DNA from: Shewanella oneidensis MR-1
GTDB taxonomy: Bacteria > Pseudomonadota > Gammaproteobacteria > Enterobacterales > Shewanellaceae
DNA: 64,000 nucleotides
Assembly: GCF_000146165.2 (NCBI RefSeq)
Contig: NC_004347.2
Coordinates: forward strand, 1,364,001 to 1,428,000
Direction: 5' to 3'
In this document: piece after piece, positions 1-9,388 of the stretch
Numbering within the stretch: position 1 is the first letter of the stretch
How the letters are laid out: each line of letters starts with the position of its first letter
The notes under the pieces: model-generated
The model's database searches: none
What the model was told of the DNA's origin: nothing
Seen by the model: only the letters and a program-made list of their open reading frames with translations
Made by a program: the position numbers and the translations under genes

Positions 1-2078
1 GCTCCGCTACGGGCGATACCTGCATAGAATAAATCCGTATGCGCCAGTAAGTTGGCGACCATAAAGGCACCATAGGAATGCCCGCCAACGGCGATTTGCT
101 TGCGATCAGCAATACCTAAATCGACTAAGGTATCGATAGCGGCTTGTGCGTTGGCCGTCAATTGCTCCCGAAAGGTGTCATTGGACTCTTTATCCCCTTG
201 GGCAATGATGGGCATTGAGACTTTATCAAACACCGCAAAGCCTTCGGCGACCAAAGGTATTGGGCCCCTTGGGCTGATGGTGGGATATTGATTGGCGCTA
301 AAGCTAATTTGGCCGGCAACCTCGGGATCGTTAAATTCCCGCGGGTAAGCCCACATCAATACGGGTAAGGTTCCTTGTTCCTTGGTGTAATTGGCGGGTA
401 GGTACAGCGTCCCTGAAAGAGGTACACCATCTGCTCTTTTGAAGGTTATAAGTTGTTTTTGCATGCCCAGATAAGCACTCAGTCCATCGGGTTGCTCGTA
501 AAGTACGCTTTCTTTGGCGGCATTGAGTAGGACAAGGCTAGGGGATTCTGTTGGGCTTTCACGGTTGATGATGAGTTGTAATGGGTCAAGATTTAACACA
601 TAACGCACTGATTCTAATCTGTTAGATGCGGATTGCCATAGTAGTGATGACTCACTTGTTATGAGTGAAGTGCGCTTTAAAAAAGGCTTGTCGCCCTGTG
701 GGGTGGCACCTTGGCCATAGTGAATTAGTCCTGTGGTTTTAGCCCCTTGTTGCAAACTAACGACTTGTCCTTTTCCTGGATAATAGTGTTTTGCAAAGAG
801 TCCTAGGTCTTGGTACTTATCGCGCAGATTACGCTCGTTTAAGGTATGCAGTGAGCTTTCCCCAAGGCGGGTGTTTAGACTGCTGAGTCTGATCTGTTGA
901 GCTTTGCTATTACGCTCAGTGATTAAGGCTAAGTGGTTTTCAGCCCAGTCAATATCTGTAATCCTCCACTGGGTTTGTGCAACGCGAGTGGCTTGTTGAG
1001 TAAAGGGCGGGTCGAGTAGCCAAAGGCTATCACGCTGCGGCGCATCTCGCTGGCTATCTCCCTGATCTAGTGCTTTGGTAAACGCTAAGGTCGCCGCTTG
1101 ACCTTGTACCCAATGGAACATACGCGGACCAGGCAGGACTGAATCTTTTCCCTGTGGTCGAGATTCCCCTCCTTGGCTCTGGTGTAACAGGGTAATCAGT
1201 TGGCCATTAAGGTTATAAATCTCTGTTAAGGTTGGAAAATCATCATACTTTACCTGAGTTGAGAAGGGCGTTGTGATTTGGCGGCTCAAAATATACTGGC
1301 CATCGGGAGACACCGAGAAATCTTCAATAATCCCCGGCGCCCCGATTTTCGTGAGTTTGCCTTCTAAATCTACTAGCGCAAGTTGACTGGTAGTCAGGCG
1401 GCTAAATAACTGCTTATCTGCCGAGGTTTTCAGTAAGTCTTGATAGGTGCGCTGCGGACTATTTTTGCCTGAGGTTTCCTTGGTTTTCGGGCTGATGGAA
1501 ACGTGGGGCTGACTTGCGCTTATGTCTTGTGCTATTACAAAGCGAGCAAGCAGAGTTTTATTATTAGCCCATTGATAATCAAGACTAATAGTGCCGTTTA
1601 AACGCTCATTTGACAGCTGTTGATGGCGATCTTTAGCGATATTATAAACAAATAAATAGCCGCCCTCGGGCGTTAAACTTACATAAGAGAGATTACGGCT
1701 ATCGGGAGAAAACCTAAGTTCAGTAATATCATATCCACCTGGCAAGGTGATGACCCGGTGCCCGTTGTCTTTGATATTGATAAGCGTGAGCTGATGATAA
1801 CGCTGGGTAATACGGCTCGGTAAAAATTGCTCTGCTGCGATACGTAACCCCGCCAGTTTGTGCTCTGGCATAGCAAGGGTAGCAATGCTAGGGGCCGAAA
1901 TGGGACTGAGCAATGCCAGCCATTGGTTATCGTTTGAGAGTCGAGTCGTGAGGCTGGTACTGTGGGTAATGGTTTGCTGCAATGCCGGGGAAGGTTTTTG
2001 GTAGTCCTGCGCTAAGGTTTTTGGCGTAAAAATAGGGCAGAGCATCATCCAGATGCAAATCAAGGCTAAACGAAGCAT
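1..2078 (-). CDS. Secreted prolyl-oligopeptidase-family (S9) serine peptidase, C-terminus cut by window edge
   Basis: The reverse-strand frame stays open from an ATG at 2078 to the window edge, about 692 codons, so the protein is incomplete at its C-terminus. The first 25 residues look like a signal peptide (MLRLALICIWMMLCPIFT...), so the enzyme should act in the periplasm or outside. Near the visible end the frame reads GGHSYGAFM, the G-x-S-x-G nucleophile elbow of S9 peptidases, followed by a typical alpha/beta-hydrolase stretch (VANLLAHTDLFYAGIARSG). The Asp and His of the triad lie beyond the edge. The long N-terminal part is what a beta-propeller gating domain would occupy. The GHSYGAFM form resembles glutamyl-endopeptidase-like S9 members, so the substrate is uncertain. 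It diverges from the CadC-like regulator at 2384, which could control it; that is inference. Confidence 0.85.
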   Translation of the reverse strand, partial: MLRLALICIWMMLCPIFTPKTLAQDYQKPSPALQQTITHSTSLTTRLSNDNQWLALLSPISAPSIATLAMPEHKLAGLRIAAEQFLPSRITQRYHQLTLINIKDNGHRVITLPGGYDITELRFSPDSRNLSYVSLTPEGGYLFVYNIAKDRHQQLSNERLNGTISLDYQWANNKTLLARFVIAQDISASQPHVSISPKTKETSGKNSPQRTYQDLLKTSADKQLFSRLTTSQLALVDLEGKLTKIGAPGIIEDFSVSPDGQYILSRQITTPFSTQVKYDDFPTLTEIYNLNGQLITLLHQSQGGESRPQGKDSVLPGPRMFHWVQGQAATLAFTKALDQGDSQRDAPQRDSLWLLDPPFTQQATRVAQTQWRITDIDWAENHLALITERNSKAQQIRLSSLNTRLGESSLHTLNERNLRDKYQDLGLFAKHYYPGKGQVVSLQQGAKTTGLIHYGQGATPQGDKPFLKRTSLITSESSLLWQSASNRLESVRYVLNLDPLQLIINRESPTESPSLVLLNAAKESVLYEQPDGLSAYLGMQKQLITFKRADGVPLSGTLYLPANYTKEQGTLPVLMWAYPREFNDPEVAGQISFSANQYPTISPRGPIPLVAEGFAVFDKVSMPIIAQGDKESNDTFREQLTANAQAAIDTLVDLGIADRKQIAVGGHSYGAFMVANLLAHTDLFYAGIARSG

Positions 2079-2383
2079 ATATGGGTTCCTACAAAGGGCA
2101 TATCCCCTGCTGCATAAATGTTCGGCAGGAGTAAGGCTTTGACTCTTATGTTTTTACTGGTCATGCAGTTGTAAGCAATCTGTTGCTTAGTCGCAATCTA
2201 TCCTGACTCGATTCTATATTGTTTAAATCTCTTTTTTAGATTTTTTATTAGCTAATATTTTGAATTTTAAATAATTACTTTAAATCATTAGATTGCCAAG
2301 CTTGCTAAGTCTTAGGTAGTATTTAGCGACATGATGTACTCATTACCGTAACCATAAAATGAATAATAAGGGTGTGAGAAAAT
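2079..2383. promoter_or_regulatory. Divergent intergenic region between S9 peptidase and CadC-like gene
   Basis: This 305-base AT-rich spacer separates two divergent genes and must hold both promoters. It contains a perfect 7-bp inverted repeat (TAAGCAA, 4 bases, TTGCTTA) at 2172-2189 and a weaker AAATCT/AGATTT repeat near 2226-2244. Either could be an operator, for example for the winged-helix regulator encoded next door. I see no RNA gene or small ORF with a convincing ribosome binding site. Confidence 0.4.
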
Positions 2384-4531
2384 ATGAAGGATAAGAATAA
2401 GTTGAGTTTCTGTTTGGGGCGCTGTCGCATTGACCCTTCCGATAACTCAATTTCATTTCAAACCTTGGGCGATGAACCTCACCAAAATGAATCCGCTAAA
2501 ATCTCGCTTCAACCCAAGTTTATTGAAGTGCTTAGCTATCTAGCCCTTCGTTATCCTGAGGTGGTTACCCGTGATGAGCTGATTGATAAAGTATGGGAGG
2601 GCAACGTCTACGTGGGTACTAAGGCGCTCACTAACGCGATTTGGCATTTGCGGCAGCAATTATCCCCCTTCGCTCAGGAAAGCGGTGTGATTGAAACCGT
2701 GCGTAAAACCGGATATCGATTGTTATTGCCGCCTATTTACGACACCTTTGATGACGGTGAAGAGCAACGACAAACCACCGAGGCTAAATTGCAGCATGCC
2801 ACCAAACGCATGCGTGTTATGGCGATAGTGATGGGGGTTATAACCTTTATCTGCGCTTTAGTGATGGGTGTGCATTTGTATCAAGATAAATTGCGGATGA
2901 TGGATACCCAACTTACTGTACTCACTCGTGATCCTGGATCTGAGCGCTATCCTCAGTTATCCCACGATAGGCGTTGGTTGGTCTATGGAGCCAGTCGACC
3001 AGGGTTGACTTCTAGTCTTTATCTTAAGGATTTTAAACGTGCAGATTTACCTGCACGTCAGTTAACGCCTTCATCTTCATCCGAACTACGAGCAGTGTGG
3101 AGCTTAGATGATACTGCATTATTTTTTGCATCCCGCAGTCATGCTACAGGAAAGTGCACCATCACTCAGTTGACCTTAGCGACTAATGAAATGAGAGCCT
3201 TAGCACCCTGCAGTTCGGATATGACCGCGATAGATATTTCACCCGATGGTCAATATCTTGCTTATATCTCTGCCCATGAGTCAGAAAAGATGGGCGGGAT
3301 TTATCGTTTATCGCTTAAGTCAACCGAAGCGACGGCAGAACGCTTATCCTGCGATACCCGCTGTAACTATGAAGACCGAGATTTAGCTTACAGCCCCGAT
3401 GGGAGATGGCTTGCGATAGCAAGGCGCTTTAGCAATATTTCAGAAGATATTTTTATTAGAGATTTAGCCAGTGCCCATGAAAAGCGGCTTACACAAGGGT
3501 TAGAAGATATTCGAGGGTTAAGTTGGACACCTGATAGTCAGGCGTTAGTCTTCGCGACCGAAGATTCCGGAAGCAGTAATGGATTTACTCTCGATATTAA
3601 CACGGCGCAGATCCGCTCTCTGGATGTGGAAGGGATGAGTTATCCCAGTAGCGTATCCGCTGAGGGGGAGCTGGTTTATCACCAATATCACCGTCAATTC
3701 CAGATGGCGTATTTCTCCCTCGGGGATAAAGTGCCAGGCAGTTTATTCCCATTATTATATTCTGGAGTGAGCCACCGTAATCCAGATTATTCCCCTGAAG
3801 CAAAGCGGATAGTATTTGTTTCTAGTGAGACGGGTTATAACGAGATTTGGACCTCAGATATCAATGGCCAAAAACTAGAACAACTTACTCAACTTAAGTC
3901 ACGAGTGGCCTATCCGCGCTGGTCACCCGATGGGTCTAGAATTGCATTTATTGCCCCCGATGATCGAAATGAAGGTAATCGCATTTTTATTTTAGATTTA
4001 ACCAATAAAAACATTACCGCATTAGCGTCGAGTTATCACAACCATGGTCGTCCAAGTTGGAATTGGCAGGGGACTGCTGTGCTTGCCTCAACCGCTGATG
4101 GTATTACGGAGTTTTACTTAGACAATCGTGCTCCTCGGGTGATTAGTTCATTGAGTATGGCGGTGGGTTTTGCCAAATCGGCTACCGAGTTGGTTTTTAG
4201 CCGCGATGGCGAGAATGGACTGTGGCAGATTAATTTAACGCAGCCCGAACACGTTGAGCAGTTAATCTCAACCGACGCATTTCGCGCGGGTAATAACTGG
4301 GTGCTTACCGCAAGCGGAGTTTACTTTAAATCGAGTAATGGTCACGAGCAGCTATTGAATTATTGGGAGGCGAGCAGTCAACAGGTCACTTCACTCTTGA
4401 GAGTGCCACGTTCGAGCTTAAGCGGTTTTGGCTCCATGACGTATATTCCGGAGGCAAACCGCTTAGTGATGACGCTCGATGGCTTCCCACAGCGGGACAT
4501 TATCCTGCTAAAACATAAGCTGTTGAAGTAG
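2384..4531 (+). CDS. CadC/ToxR-type membrane transcriptional regulator with periplasmic beta-propeller
   Basis: This 715-residue protein has three parts. Residues about 10-112 form an OmpR/PhoB-type winged helix (Trans_reg_C), recognised by RDELIDKVWEGNVYVGTKAL and the following recognition helix and wing (VIETVRKTGYRLLLPP). One membrane helix lies at about 143-166 (VMAIVMGVITFICALVMGVH). The remaining 550 residues are periplasmic and carry TolB/WD40-like repeats of the type SPDGRWLAIARR, WTPDSQALVFA and WSPDGSRIAFIAPD. This is the architecture of one-component CadC-like sensors that bind DNA from the membrane. The ligand is unknown. Divergence from a secreted S9 peptidase suggests it may sense peptides or control that peptidase; this is inference from position only. 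The ATG at 2384 has a weak GTGAGA ribosome site. Confidence 0.85.
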   Translation: MKDKNKLSFCLGRCRIDPSDNSISFQTLGDEPHQNESAKISLQPKFIEVLSYLALRYPEVVTRDELIDKVWEGNVYVGTKALTNAIWHLRQQLSPFAQESGVIETVRKTGYRLLLPPIYDTFDDGEEQRQTTEAKLQHATKRMRVMAIVMGVITFICALVMGVHLYQDKLRMMDTQLTVLTRDPGSERYPQLSHDRRWLVYGASRPGLTSSLYLKDFKRADLPARQLTPSSSSELRAVWSLDDTALFFASRSHATGKCTITQLTLATNEMRALAPCSSDMTAIDISPDGQYLAYISAHESEKMGGIYRLSLKSTEATAERLSCDTRCNYEDRDLAYSPDGRWLAIARRFSNISEDIFIRDLASAHEKRLTQGLEDIRGLSWTPDSQALVFATEDSGSSNGFTLDINTAQIRSLDVEGMSYPSSVSAEGELVYHQYHRQFQMAYFSLGDKVPGSLFPLLYSGVSHRNPDYSPEAKRIVFVSSETGYNEIWTSDINGQKLEQLTQLKSRVAYPRWSPDGSRIAFIAPDDRNEGNRIFILDLTNKNITALASSYHNHGRPSWNWQGTAVLASTADGITEFYLDNRAPRVISSLSMAVGFAKSATELVFSRDGENGLWQINLTQPEHVEQLISTDAFRAGNNWVLTASGVYFKSSNGHEQLLNYWEASSQQVTSLLRVPRSSLSGFGSMTYIPEANRLVMTLDGFPQRDIILLKHKLLK

Positions 4532-4548
4532 CTTATTGCAAAGCAGGA

Positions 4549-5658
4549 TTATTTCGCGCTAAAACGTCCACCCAATATGGCTTCGCGGGAGGCACCGGTG
4601 ACCGCTGGCAGATTGGCGGGCAGGCCTAATTGATAACGCATGGCGAGCCAAGCAAAGGCAATGCCTTCAGCCCATTTGGGATCAACACCCAGTGCCGAGG
4701 TCGTATCGATGCGATAACCTGGCAGTAGTGCCGCCAAACGCTGCATTAGCTCGGCGTTGAAAGCGCCACCACCACAGACAAATAGCTCGCCTTCCTGAGC
4801 GAGCTTGAGGATATCTTGAGCGATACTGTGGCAGGTTAAATCCAGTAGTGTCGATTGGATATCTTCCTCATTTAATTGATTAAAAGCCGATAATTGCTGT
4901 TCTAACCAAGCCTGATTAAACAACTCTCGCCCAGTGCTCTTAGGATAGGCAAGGGAAAAATAAGGGTGTGAGAGCAATTGCGCCAGTAATTGAGGATCAG
5001 TCTTACCCGATGCCGCCCACGCCCCGTTTTTGTCATAGGACTCATTTTTTACCTGCTGGACCCATGCATCGATTAAGGTGTTGCCTGGCCCAGTATCAAA
5101 GCCTAAGACTTCTTCGCTATTGCCCGGCAGATAGGTGATGTTGGCAATACCACCAATATTGAGGATGACACGTTTTTTACCGACTTGGGCAAACGTCTGC
5201 TGGTGGAAGGCGGGCACCAACGGAGCGCCTTGCCCACCTAACGCAATGTCTTTACGGCGGAAATCAGCAATGACATCTATACCTGTTTCTGTGGCTATGG
5301 TGTTGGGATCGCCAATCTGCAGCGTAAAACCGACTTCAAGGTTCGGCATATGGCGCACGGTTTGGCCGTGACTGCCAATGGCAATAATCTCATCTTTCGC
5401 AATCTTGGTTTTGGCGAGCAGATTATTGACCGCCAGTGCAAACAGTTTGCCGACACTGCGATCAAGACGACCAAGACGATTAATCTCATCTGTACCCGGT
5501 AAGCACAAACGCTGTAAACCTTTGAGTAAATGCGTTGGAATTGTCTCGGTATGAGTACCAATAAGCTGAGGTTGCTCGCCCGCAAAATCGACCAGCACAG
5601 CATCAACGCCGTCCATACTCGTGCCTGACATCAGTCCAATATAATAAGCCTTGTTCAT
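4549..5658 (-). CDS. anmK: Anhydro-N-acetylmuramic acid kinase
   Basis: AnmK phosphorylates and opens 1,6-anhydro-MurNAc, giving MurNAc-6-phosphate for recycling of cell-wall sugars in the cytoplasm. The 369-residue length is normal. The N-terminal [10 protein letters not shown] motif (the glycine-rich loop of the family), the QIGDPNTIA segment, [16 protein letters not shown], and [13 protein letters not shown] followed by [12 protein letters not shown] are all present. It lies 20 bp downstream of a peptidoglycan endopeptidase gene on the same strand, so the two are probably co-transcribed and share a role in murein turnover. It is convergent with the CadC-like gene, with only 17 bases between them. 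Confidence 0.97.
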   Translation of the reverse strand: MNKAYYIGLMSGTSMDGVDAVLVDFAGEQPQLIGTHTETIPTHLLKGLQRLCLPGTDEINRLGRLDRSVGKLFALAVNNLLAKTKIAKDEIIAIGSHGQTVRHMPNLEVGFTLQIGDPNTIATETGIDVIADFRRKDIALGGQGAPLVPAFHQQTFAQVGKKRVILNIGGIANITYLPGNSEEVLGFDTGPGNTLIDAWVQQVKNESYDKNGAWAASGKTDPQLLAQLLSHPYFSLAYPKSTGRELFNQAWLEQQLSAFNQLNEEDIQSTLLDLTCHSIAQDILKLAQEGELFVCGGGAFNAELMQRLAALLPGYRIDTTSALGVDPKWAEGIAFAWLAMRYQLGLPANLPAVTGASREAILGGRFSAK

Positions 5659-5678
5659 TTGGTGGGATCCATGAGTCG

Positions 5679-7133
5679 TTATTGCATTGCCAATTGCGTT
5701 TGCTTGTTTTGCGAAATGTTTGCCATCAGTTGTTTGCTGAGTGCGTCGAATTGGGACTTTTCTTTACGGGCGATGGATTCGGACTTCGGTAAATCCACCG
5801 TTCTTGGATTGCGGTGTACGCCATTAACGATAAATTCATAGTGTAAATGCGCCCCAGTAACTCGTCCTGTTTTTCCTAATGTACCAATGATTTGACCCTG
5901 CTTGACGCTGGCCCCTTTGTTGACGTTGCGCTTAGTCAGGTGTAAATACTTGGTCGTATAGGTATCGTTGTGCTTAATGAACACATAGTTACCGTTAAAT
6001 TGACTGTAGCCTGATTCGATAACGCGTCCATTACCGGCGGCCTTAATGGGGGTGCCAATTGCGGCAACATAGTCAACGCCACGGTGGGCTTTGACCTGCC
6101 CTGTTACTGGATGTAGTCGTCTCGGATTAAAGTTGGAACTAACGTATTTAAAGTCCACGGGTGAGCGTAAGAATGCCTTACGCATGCTGGTGCCGTTTTC
6201 AGAATAGTAGTTGCCGTCGGTATAGCGCACCGCGGTGTAACGTTCATCTTGGTTGATAAACTCCGCGGCTAAAATATTGCCATTACGTAAAAACTCGCCT
6301 TCGGCATATTCTTGCTCATAGATAATCGCGAAGCTATCGCCCTCGCGTAAGTCTAAGGCAAAGTCGATGTCCCAGCCAAATACCGTGGAGAGTTGCATGA
6401 TTTGGTTAGCATTTAAGCCCGCATCCACGGCGGCATTCCAGAAGTTACTCTTAATTTTCGCACTGGTGAATTTGGGGCGGATCTCTATGTCTTTTTCGGA
6501 GATTTTCTCGGAATACTTGTCCTGAGCTTTAGTGATCACTAAGGTCGATATCGCATCAACACGGTAGCGCACCTCGGTTAAGTCGCCATTGGCATCCTTA
6601 GAAATCACAATTTCTTCGCCGGGAATGATTTTAAGTAGATTTTGTTTGGCGAGAGGCAACTGGGTAATTTCATATACATCTTTGCTAGTGAGTCCTGCCC
6701 GCTCAAATACGGCGGCTAAGGTATCGCCATTCTTCACATCAAAGTGTTCAACATCCCGATGGTGGGCGCTCTCCAACGTTTCGGTGGCGGAATGATTACC
6801 CGCAGCTAACGCCTCTGCTGAAGATAGCGGAGTCACGTTATTTGGCGCATCCGGTGTTTGCCCTTCAATCCCTTCTGGGCGGTCCGGCGAGCGAAAGGCT
6901 AAGGGCACATCGTAACGGGTGTTAACTTGATGGTTGGTAACACCTTGAGTTTGTCGTGAAGCTTGCGCTTCTTCAGAGGGAAAGAGCAAAGTTATCATTG
7001 TGATAACTGAAAGAATGCTAAGGAGAATTTGATGCTTTTTAGGCAACAATTTAAATAACGTTATAACCTTTCCCATTGACGCCGATACCGATAACCTAAG
7101 GCCTGAATAATCCGTTAGTTTACACACTTTCAA
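5679..7133 (-). CDS. LysM/OapA and M23 peptidoglycan DD-endopeptidase (MepM-like)
   Basis: This 484-residue envelope protein cleaves peptide cross-links in murein. An N-terminal hydrophobic segment ([17 protein letters not shown]) anchors or exports it. A LysM/OapA-like binding domain follows at about 125-180 ([20 protein letters not shown]), and the C-terminal M23 zinc peptidase has [14 protein letters not shown] and GAHLHYEF, which supply the His/Asp and HxH metal ligands. The frame opens at a TTG (7133); an internal GTG (7127) and an ATG (7076, MGKVITLFK) are alternatives and none has a clear ribosome site, so the N-terminus is uncertain by up to 19 residues. It diverges from tyrS and is followed by anmK, an arrangement that links wall remodelling with wall recycling. 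Confidence 0.9.
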   Translation of the reverse strand: MKVCKLTDYSGLRLSVSASMGKVITLFKLLPKKHQILLSILSVITMITLLFPSEEAQASRQTQGVTNHQVNTRYDVPLAFRSPDRPEGIEGQTPDAPNNVTPLSSAEALAAGNHSATETLESAHHRDVEHFDVKNGDTLAAVFERAGLTSKDVYEITQLPLAKQNLLKIIPGEEIVISKDANGDLTEVRYRVDAISTLVITKAQDKYSEKISEKDIEIRPKFTSAKIKSNFWNAAVDAGLNANQIMQLSTVFGWDIDFALDLREGDSFAIIYEQEYAEGEFLRNGNILAAEFINQDERYTAVRYTDGNYYSENGTSMRKAFLRSPVDFKYVSSNFNPRRLHPVTGQVKAHRGVDYVAAIGTPIKAAGNGRVIESGYSQFNGNYVFIKHNDTYTTKYLHLTKRNVNKGASVKQGQIIGTLGKTGRVTGAHLHYEFIVNGVHRNPRTVDLPKSESIARKEKSQFDALSKQLMANISQNKQTQLAMQ

Positions 7134-7201
7134 TTGTGGTGGCTAACAAGTAACATAAGTCTCCTCATTTTATGACCATGGCCTTAGGAGTCCCCGCCGA
7201 G

Positions 7202-8398
7202 ATGGCTGATTTAGACCAAGTATTAGCAGAAATTAGACGTGGTACCGACGAGATTTTACTCGAATCGGATCTGCTGGAAAAACTCAAAAAAGGACGTCCA
7301 CTTCGTATCAAGTTAGGCGCAGATCCTACCGCACCGGATATCCATCTTGGACACACAGTAATTTTAAATAAATTAAGATTATTCCAAGAGTTAGGTCATG
7401 AGGTCATTTTTTTAATTGGTGACTTTACCGGTATGGTGGGAGACCCAAGTGGTAAAAATAGCACTCGTCCGCCACTGACCCGTGAGCAAGTGTTGGCCAA
7501 CGCCGAGACCTACAAAGAGCAGGTCTATAAAATTCTTGACCCAGCAAAAACCCGTATCGAGTTCAACTCGAGTTGGTTAGAGCCATTGGGCGCGGCCGGT
7601 ATGATCCGTTTAGCCTCGCAGCAAACCGTTGCTCGTATGATGGAACGTGATGACTTTAAGAAGCGTTATGCGTCGGGCCAATCGATTGCTATCCACGAAT
7701 TTATGTACCCGCTGCTACAGGGCTATGACTCTGTAGCCCTCAAGGCCGACGTTGAATTAGGCGGTACAGACCAGAAGTTCAACCTGTTAATGGGTCGTGA
7801 GTTACAGAAAGCCGAAGGTCAAAAACCACAAGCCGTGATTATGATGCCACTGCTTGAAGGTTTAGACGGTGTGAAGAAAATGTCTAAATCGGCGCACAAC
7901 TACATTGGTGTGAGTGAACCTGCCAATGAGATGTTTGGCAAAATCATGTCTATTTCTGACGAGCTGATGTGGCGCTACTTTGAGTTGTTGTCATTCCGTC
8001 CTCTGGCCGAGATTGAGCAATTCAAACAAGATATAGCCAATGGCGCTAACCCTCGTGATACCAAGATTAGCTTAGCGAAGGAAATTATCGCGCGCTTCCA
8101 TGACGCAGCGGCAGCCGAAAGTGCCCATCAAGCCTTTATCGACCGTTTCCAAAAGGGCGCTATTCCTGATGATATCCCTGAGGTTGAATTAGCAGCGGGT
8201 GAAGGCTTAGCAATTGCTAACTTACTCAAGGATGCTGACCTAGTCGGCTCGACTTCAGATGCGTTGCGGATGATTAAGCAAGGCGCTGTGAAGATGGACG
8301 GTGAGAAGATTGATGATAGCCGTATGACGCTGAGCGCAGGTACCGTTGCGGTATTCCAAGTGGGTAAGCGTAAGTTTGCTAAAGTGACTTTGGTTTAA
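7202..8398 (+). CDS. tyrS: Tyrosyl-tRNA synthetase
   Basis: TyrS charges tRNA-Tyr. The class I signatures are present: the HIGH-like HLGH in [11 protein letters not shown] and the KMSKS loop in [12 protein letters not shown]-terminal S4-like RNA-binding domain covers about the last 65 residues ([17 protein letters not shown]). It is of the shorter TyrRS subtype common in gamma-proteobacteria, 398 residues from the ATG at 7202. The frame also has an upstream ATG at 7172, but TAGGAG at 7185-7190 fits the 7202 start better and that start gives the usual N-terminus MADLDQ. It diverges from the M23 peptidase gene and is followed by a repeat element. Confidence 0.97.
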   Translation: MADLDQVLAEIRRGTDEILLESDLLEKLKKGRPLRIKLGADPTAPDIHLGHTVILNKLRLFQELGHEVIFLIGDFTGMVGDPSGKNSTRPPLTREQVLANAETYKEQVYKILDPAKTRIEFNSSWLEPLGAAGMIRLASQQTVARMMERDDFKKRYASGQSIAIHEFMYPLLQGYDSVALKADVELGGTDQKFNLLMGRELQKAEGQKPQAVIMMPLLEGLDGVKKMSKSAHNYIGVSEPANEMFGKIMSISDELMWRYFELLSFRPLAEIEQFKQDIANGANPRDTKISLAKEIIARFHDAAAAESAHQAFIDRFQKGAIPDDIPEVELAAGEGLAIANLLKDADLVGSTSDALRMIKQGAVKMDGEKIDDSRMTLSAGTVAVFQVGKRKFAKVTLV

Positions 8399-8471
8399 TC
8401 AGCGATTGGTTTAATCAGCCATTGGTTAATCCGCCGCTGATTTAACTTATGTCAGTGCTTATGGCTGTAAC

Positions 8472-8750
8472 TAGGGCGTGTTGACGTTTCAGGGTTATTT
8501 TTGCAGCAATTTGGCTGGCTTTTATGCAAGGCAAAGTCCGTGCAGTGTAGTTATTCTACATAAACGGACGATAACGCGGCAGAAAAGCCAGCCAAATGCT
8601 GCCCGAAGGGTTCGCCTGGCAAGCCCTTGCTCTTACTTTCTGTCATAAGAGCCGCTCGTCATTTGAGTAAACTACACATCATTCCTCGTTTCGCGAGCAC
8701 GAACTTGCCAGAACGAACAAAATTTAATCTCGAAACGTCAACACGCCCTA
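8472..8750. mobile_element. MITE-like non-coding element with 17-19 bp terminal inverted repeats and TA flanks
   Basis: The ends TAGGGCGTGTTGACGTTTC (8472-8490) and GAAACGTCAACACGCCCTA (8732-8750) are perfect inverted repeats. The outermost TA on each side is best read as a duplicated target, leaving a 275-base element (8474-8748). It has no ORF of note. The left half folds into a nested hairpin at 8503-8602, and the right half has CTGGCAAG/CTTGCCAG at 8616-8623 and 8704-8711. TA duplication is typical of IS630/Tc1-mariner-type transposition, so a non-autonomous derivative of such an element is the likeliest reading; that is inference. I saw no second copy in this window. Confidence 0.75.
8503..8602. 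repeat. Nested hairpin inside the MITE-like element
   Basis: An outer stem pairs 8503-8523 with 8583-8602 (GCAGCA-TTTGGCTGGCTTTT against AAAAGCCAGCCAAATGCTGC, with one extra A). Inside it GTCCGT (8536-8541) pairs with ACGGAC (8564-8569), and TGTAG (8546-8550) pairs with CTACA (8556-8560). The symmetry spans about 100 bases and could form a cruciform in DNA or a long hairpin in RNA. Confidence 0.7.
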
Positions 8751-8783
8751 AGCACTGACGTAGTCAACTGTCATCTATTCCAC

Positions 8784-8812
8784 AAAAAGAGCGCCTATTG
8801 GCGCTCTTTTTG
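8784..8812. terminator. Bidirectional intrinsic terminator between tyrS and the 8837 gene
   Basis: AAAAAGAGCGCC (8784-8795), a TATT loop and GGCGCTCTTTTT (8800-8811) form a GC-rich stem flanked by A and T runs on both strands. It can stop transcription from tyrS (rightward) and also fits the convergent leftward gene. Confidence 0.9.
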
Positions 8813-8836
8813 TTTCAGTCTTTTATCGCAAAAGAA

Positions 8837-9265
8837 TTATGGCGCCGTGCTGGCCTCATGTTCGCCAATATTGCATCTGTCAGTGCCAAAATGCTGCCCT
8901 TCGCTACATTTCCACGCCAATTGCGCTGAATCGACTTGCCAGCGCTGAGCATCCTTCTTGAGCGACAAAATCAGCAGCATTTGCGGGTGTTGTTTGGAGA
9001 TCTCGCTCACTTGGTAGGTAAACACACCATTCTTTGTTGGTTGAGTACGGACTAAGGTGAATTTATTGCCCGCATATTGGCTGCTGATAGCCGTTGGATC
9101 TGTACTCCAAGCTTGATGTTGCTCTTGGGCGATACGCAGTTGCTGATTGAAATGGCTTACTGGTTGCACTGCATAGGATACGATTATGGGCTGCTGGGCT
9201 TGAGCGTTTTGCGAGAGCATAAAACCATTCAGAGCGAGTAGGGCAATCAGTCCAAAAAACTTCAT
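8837..9265 (-). CDS. Small periplasmic protein of unknown function
   Basis: The 142-residue product starts with a clear signal peptide (MKFFGLIALLALNGFMLS..NAQA) with cleavage likely after AQA, giving a mature protein of about 119 residues. The mature part contains two cysteines near the C-terminus (WKCSEGQHFGTDRCNIGE), which could form a disulphide in the periplasm. I recognise no family. It stands alone, 123 bases from the NTF2-like gene upstream on the same strand, and ends just before the bidirectional terminator, so it may be the tail of the mtnN operon or have its own promoter in 9266-9388. Confidence 0.7.
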   Translation of the reverse strand: MKFFGLIALLALNGFMLSQNAQAQQPIIVSYAVQPVSHFNQQLRIAQEQHQAWSTDPTAISSQYAGNKFTLVRTQPTKNGVFTYQVSEISKQHPQMLLILSLKKDAQRWQVDSAQLAWKCSEGQHFGTDRCNIGEHEASTAP

Positions 9266-9388
9266 ACAAACCTCATTGAAACGAAACGACCGAGTGATGC
9301 ATCAAATGCCTTGGTTTAGTCGTATGACTCATTGTTAGTTTCGACTCGTTTTTGGGGCTCGAGTTTCAATCAAAGTTAAATTTTGTGA

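Larger units (their letters stand above)
8451..8759. other. Interrupted inverted repeat (former stem-loop) after tyrS
   Basis: GTCAGTGCTTA at 8451-8461 and TAAGCACTGAC at 8749-8759 are perfect 11-bp reverse complements. They now lie almost 290 bases apart because a repeat element occupies 8474-8748. Removing the element and one copy of the flanking TA restores a stem-loop with a 10-base loop (8462-8471). The stem would be extended by further wobble pairs. It could have been a terminator or processing structure for tyrS mRNA, although no T-run follows it. Confidence 0.7.

Noticed and set aside
1..2078. Possible frameshift in the first gene
   Set aside because: The start at 2078 and the GGHSYGAF motif near position 80 are in the same reading frame, so the gene appears intact and simply runs off the edge.
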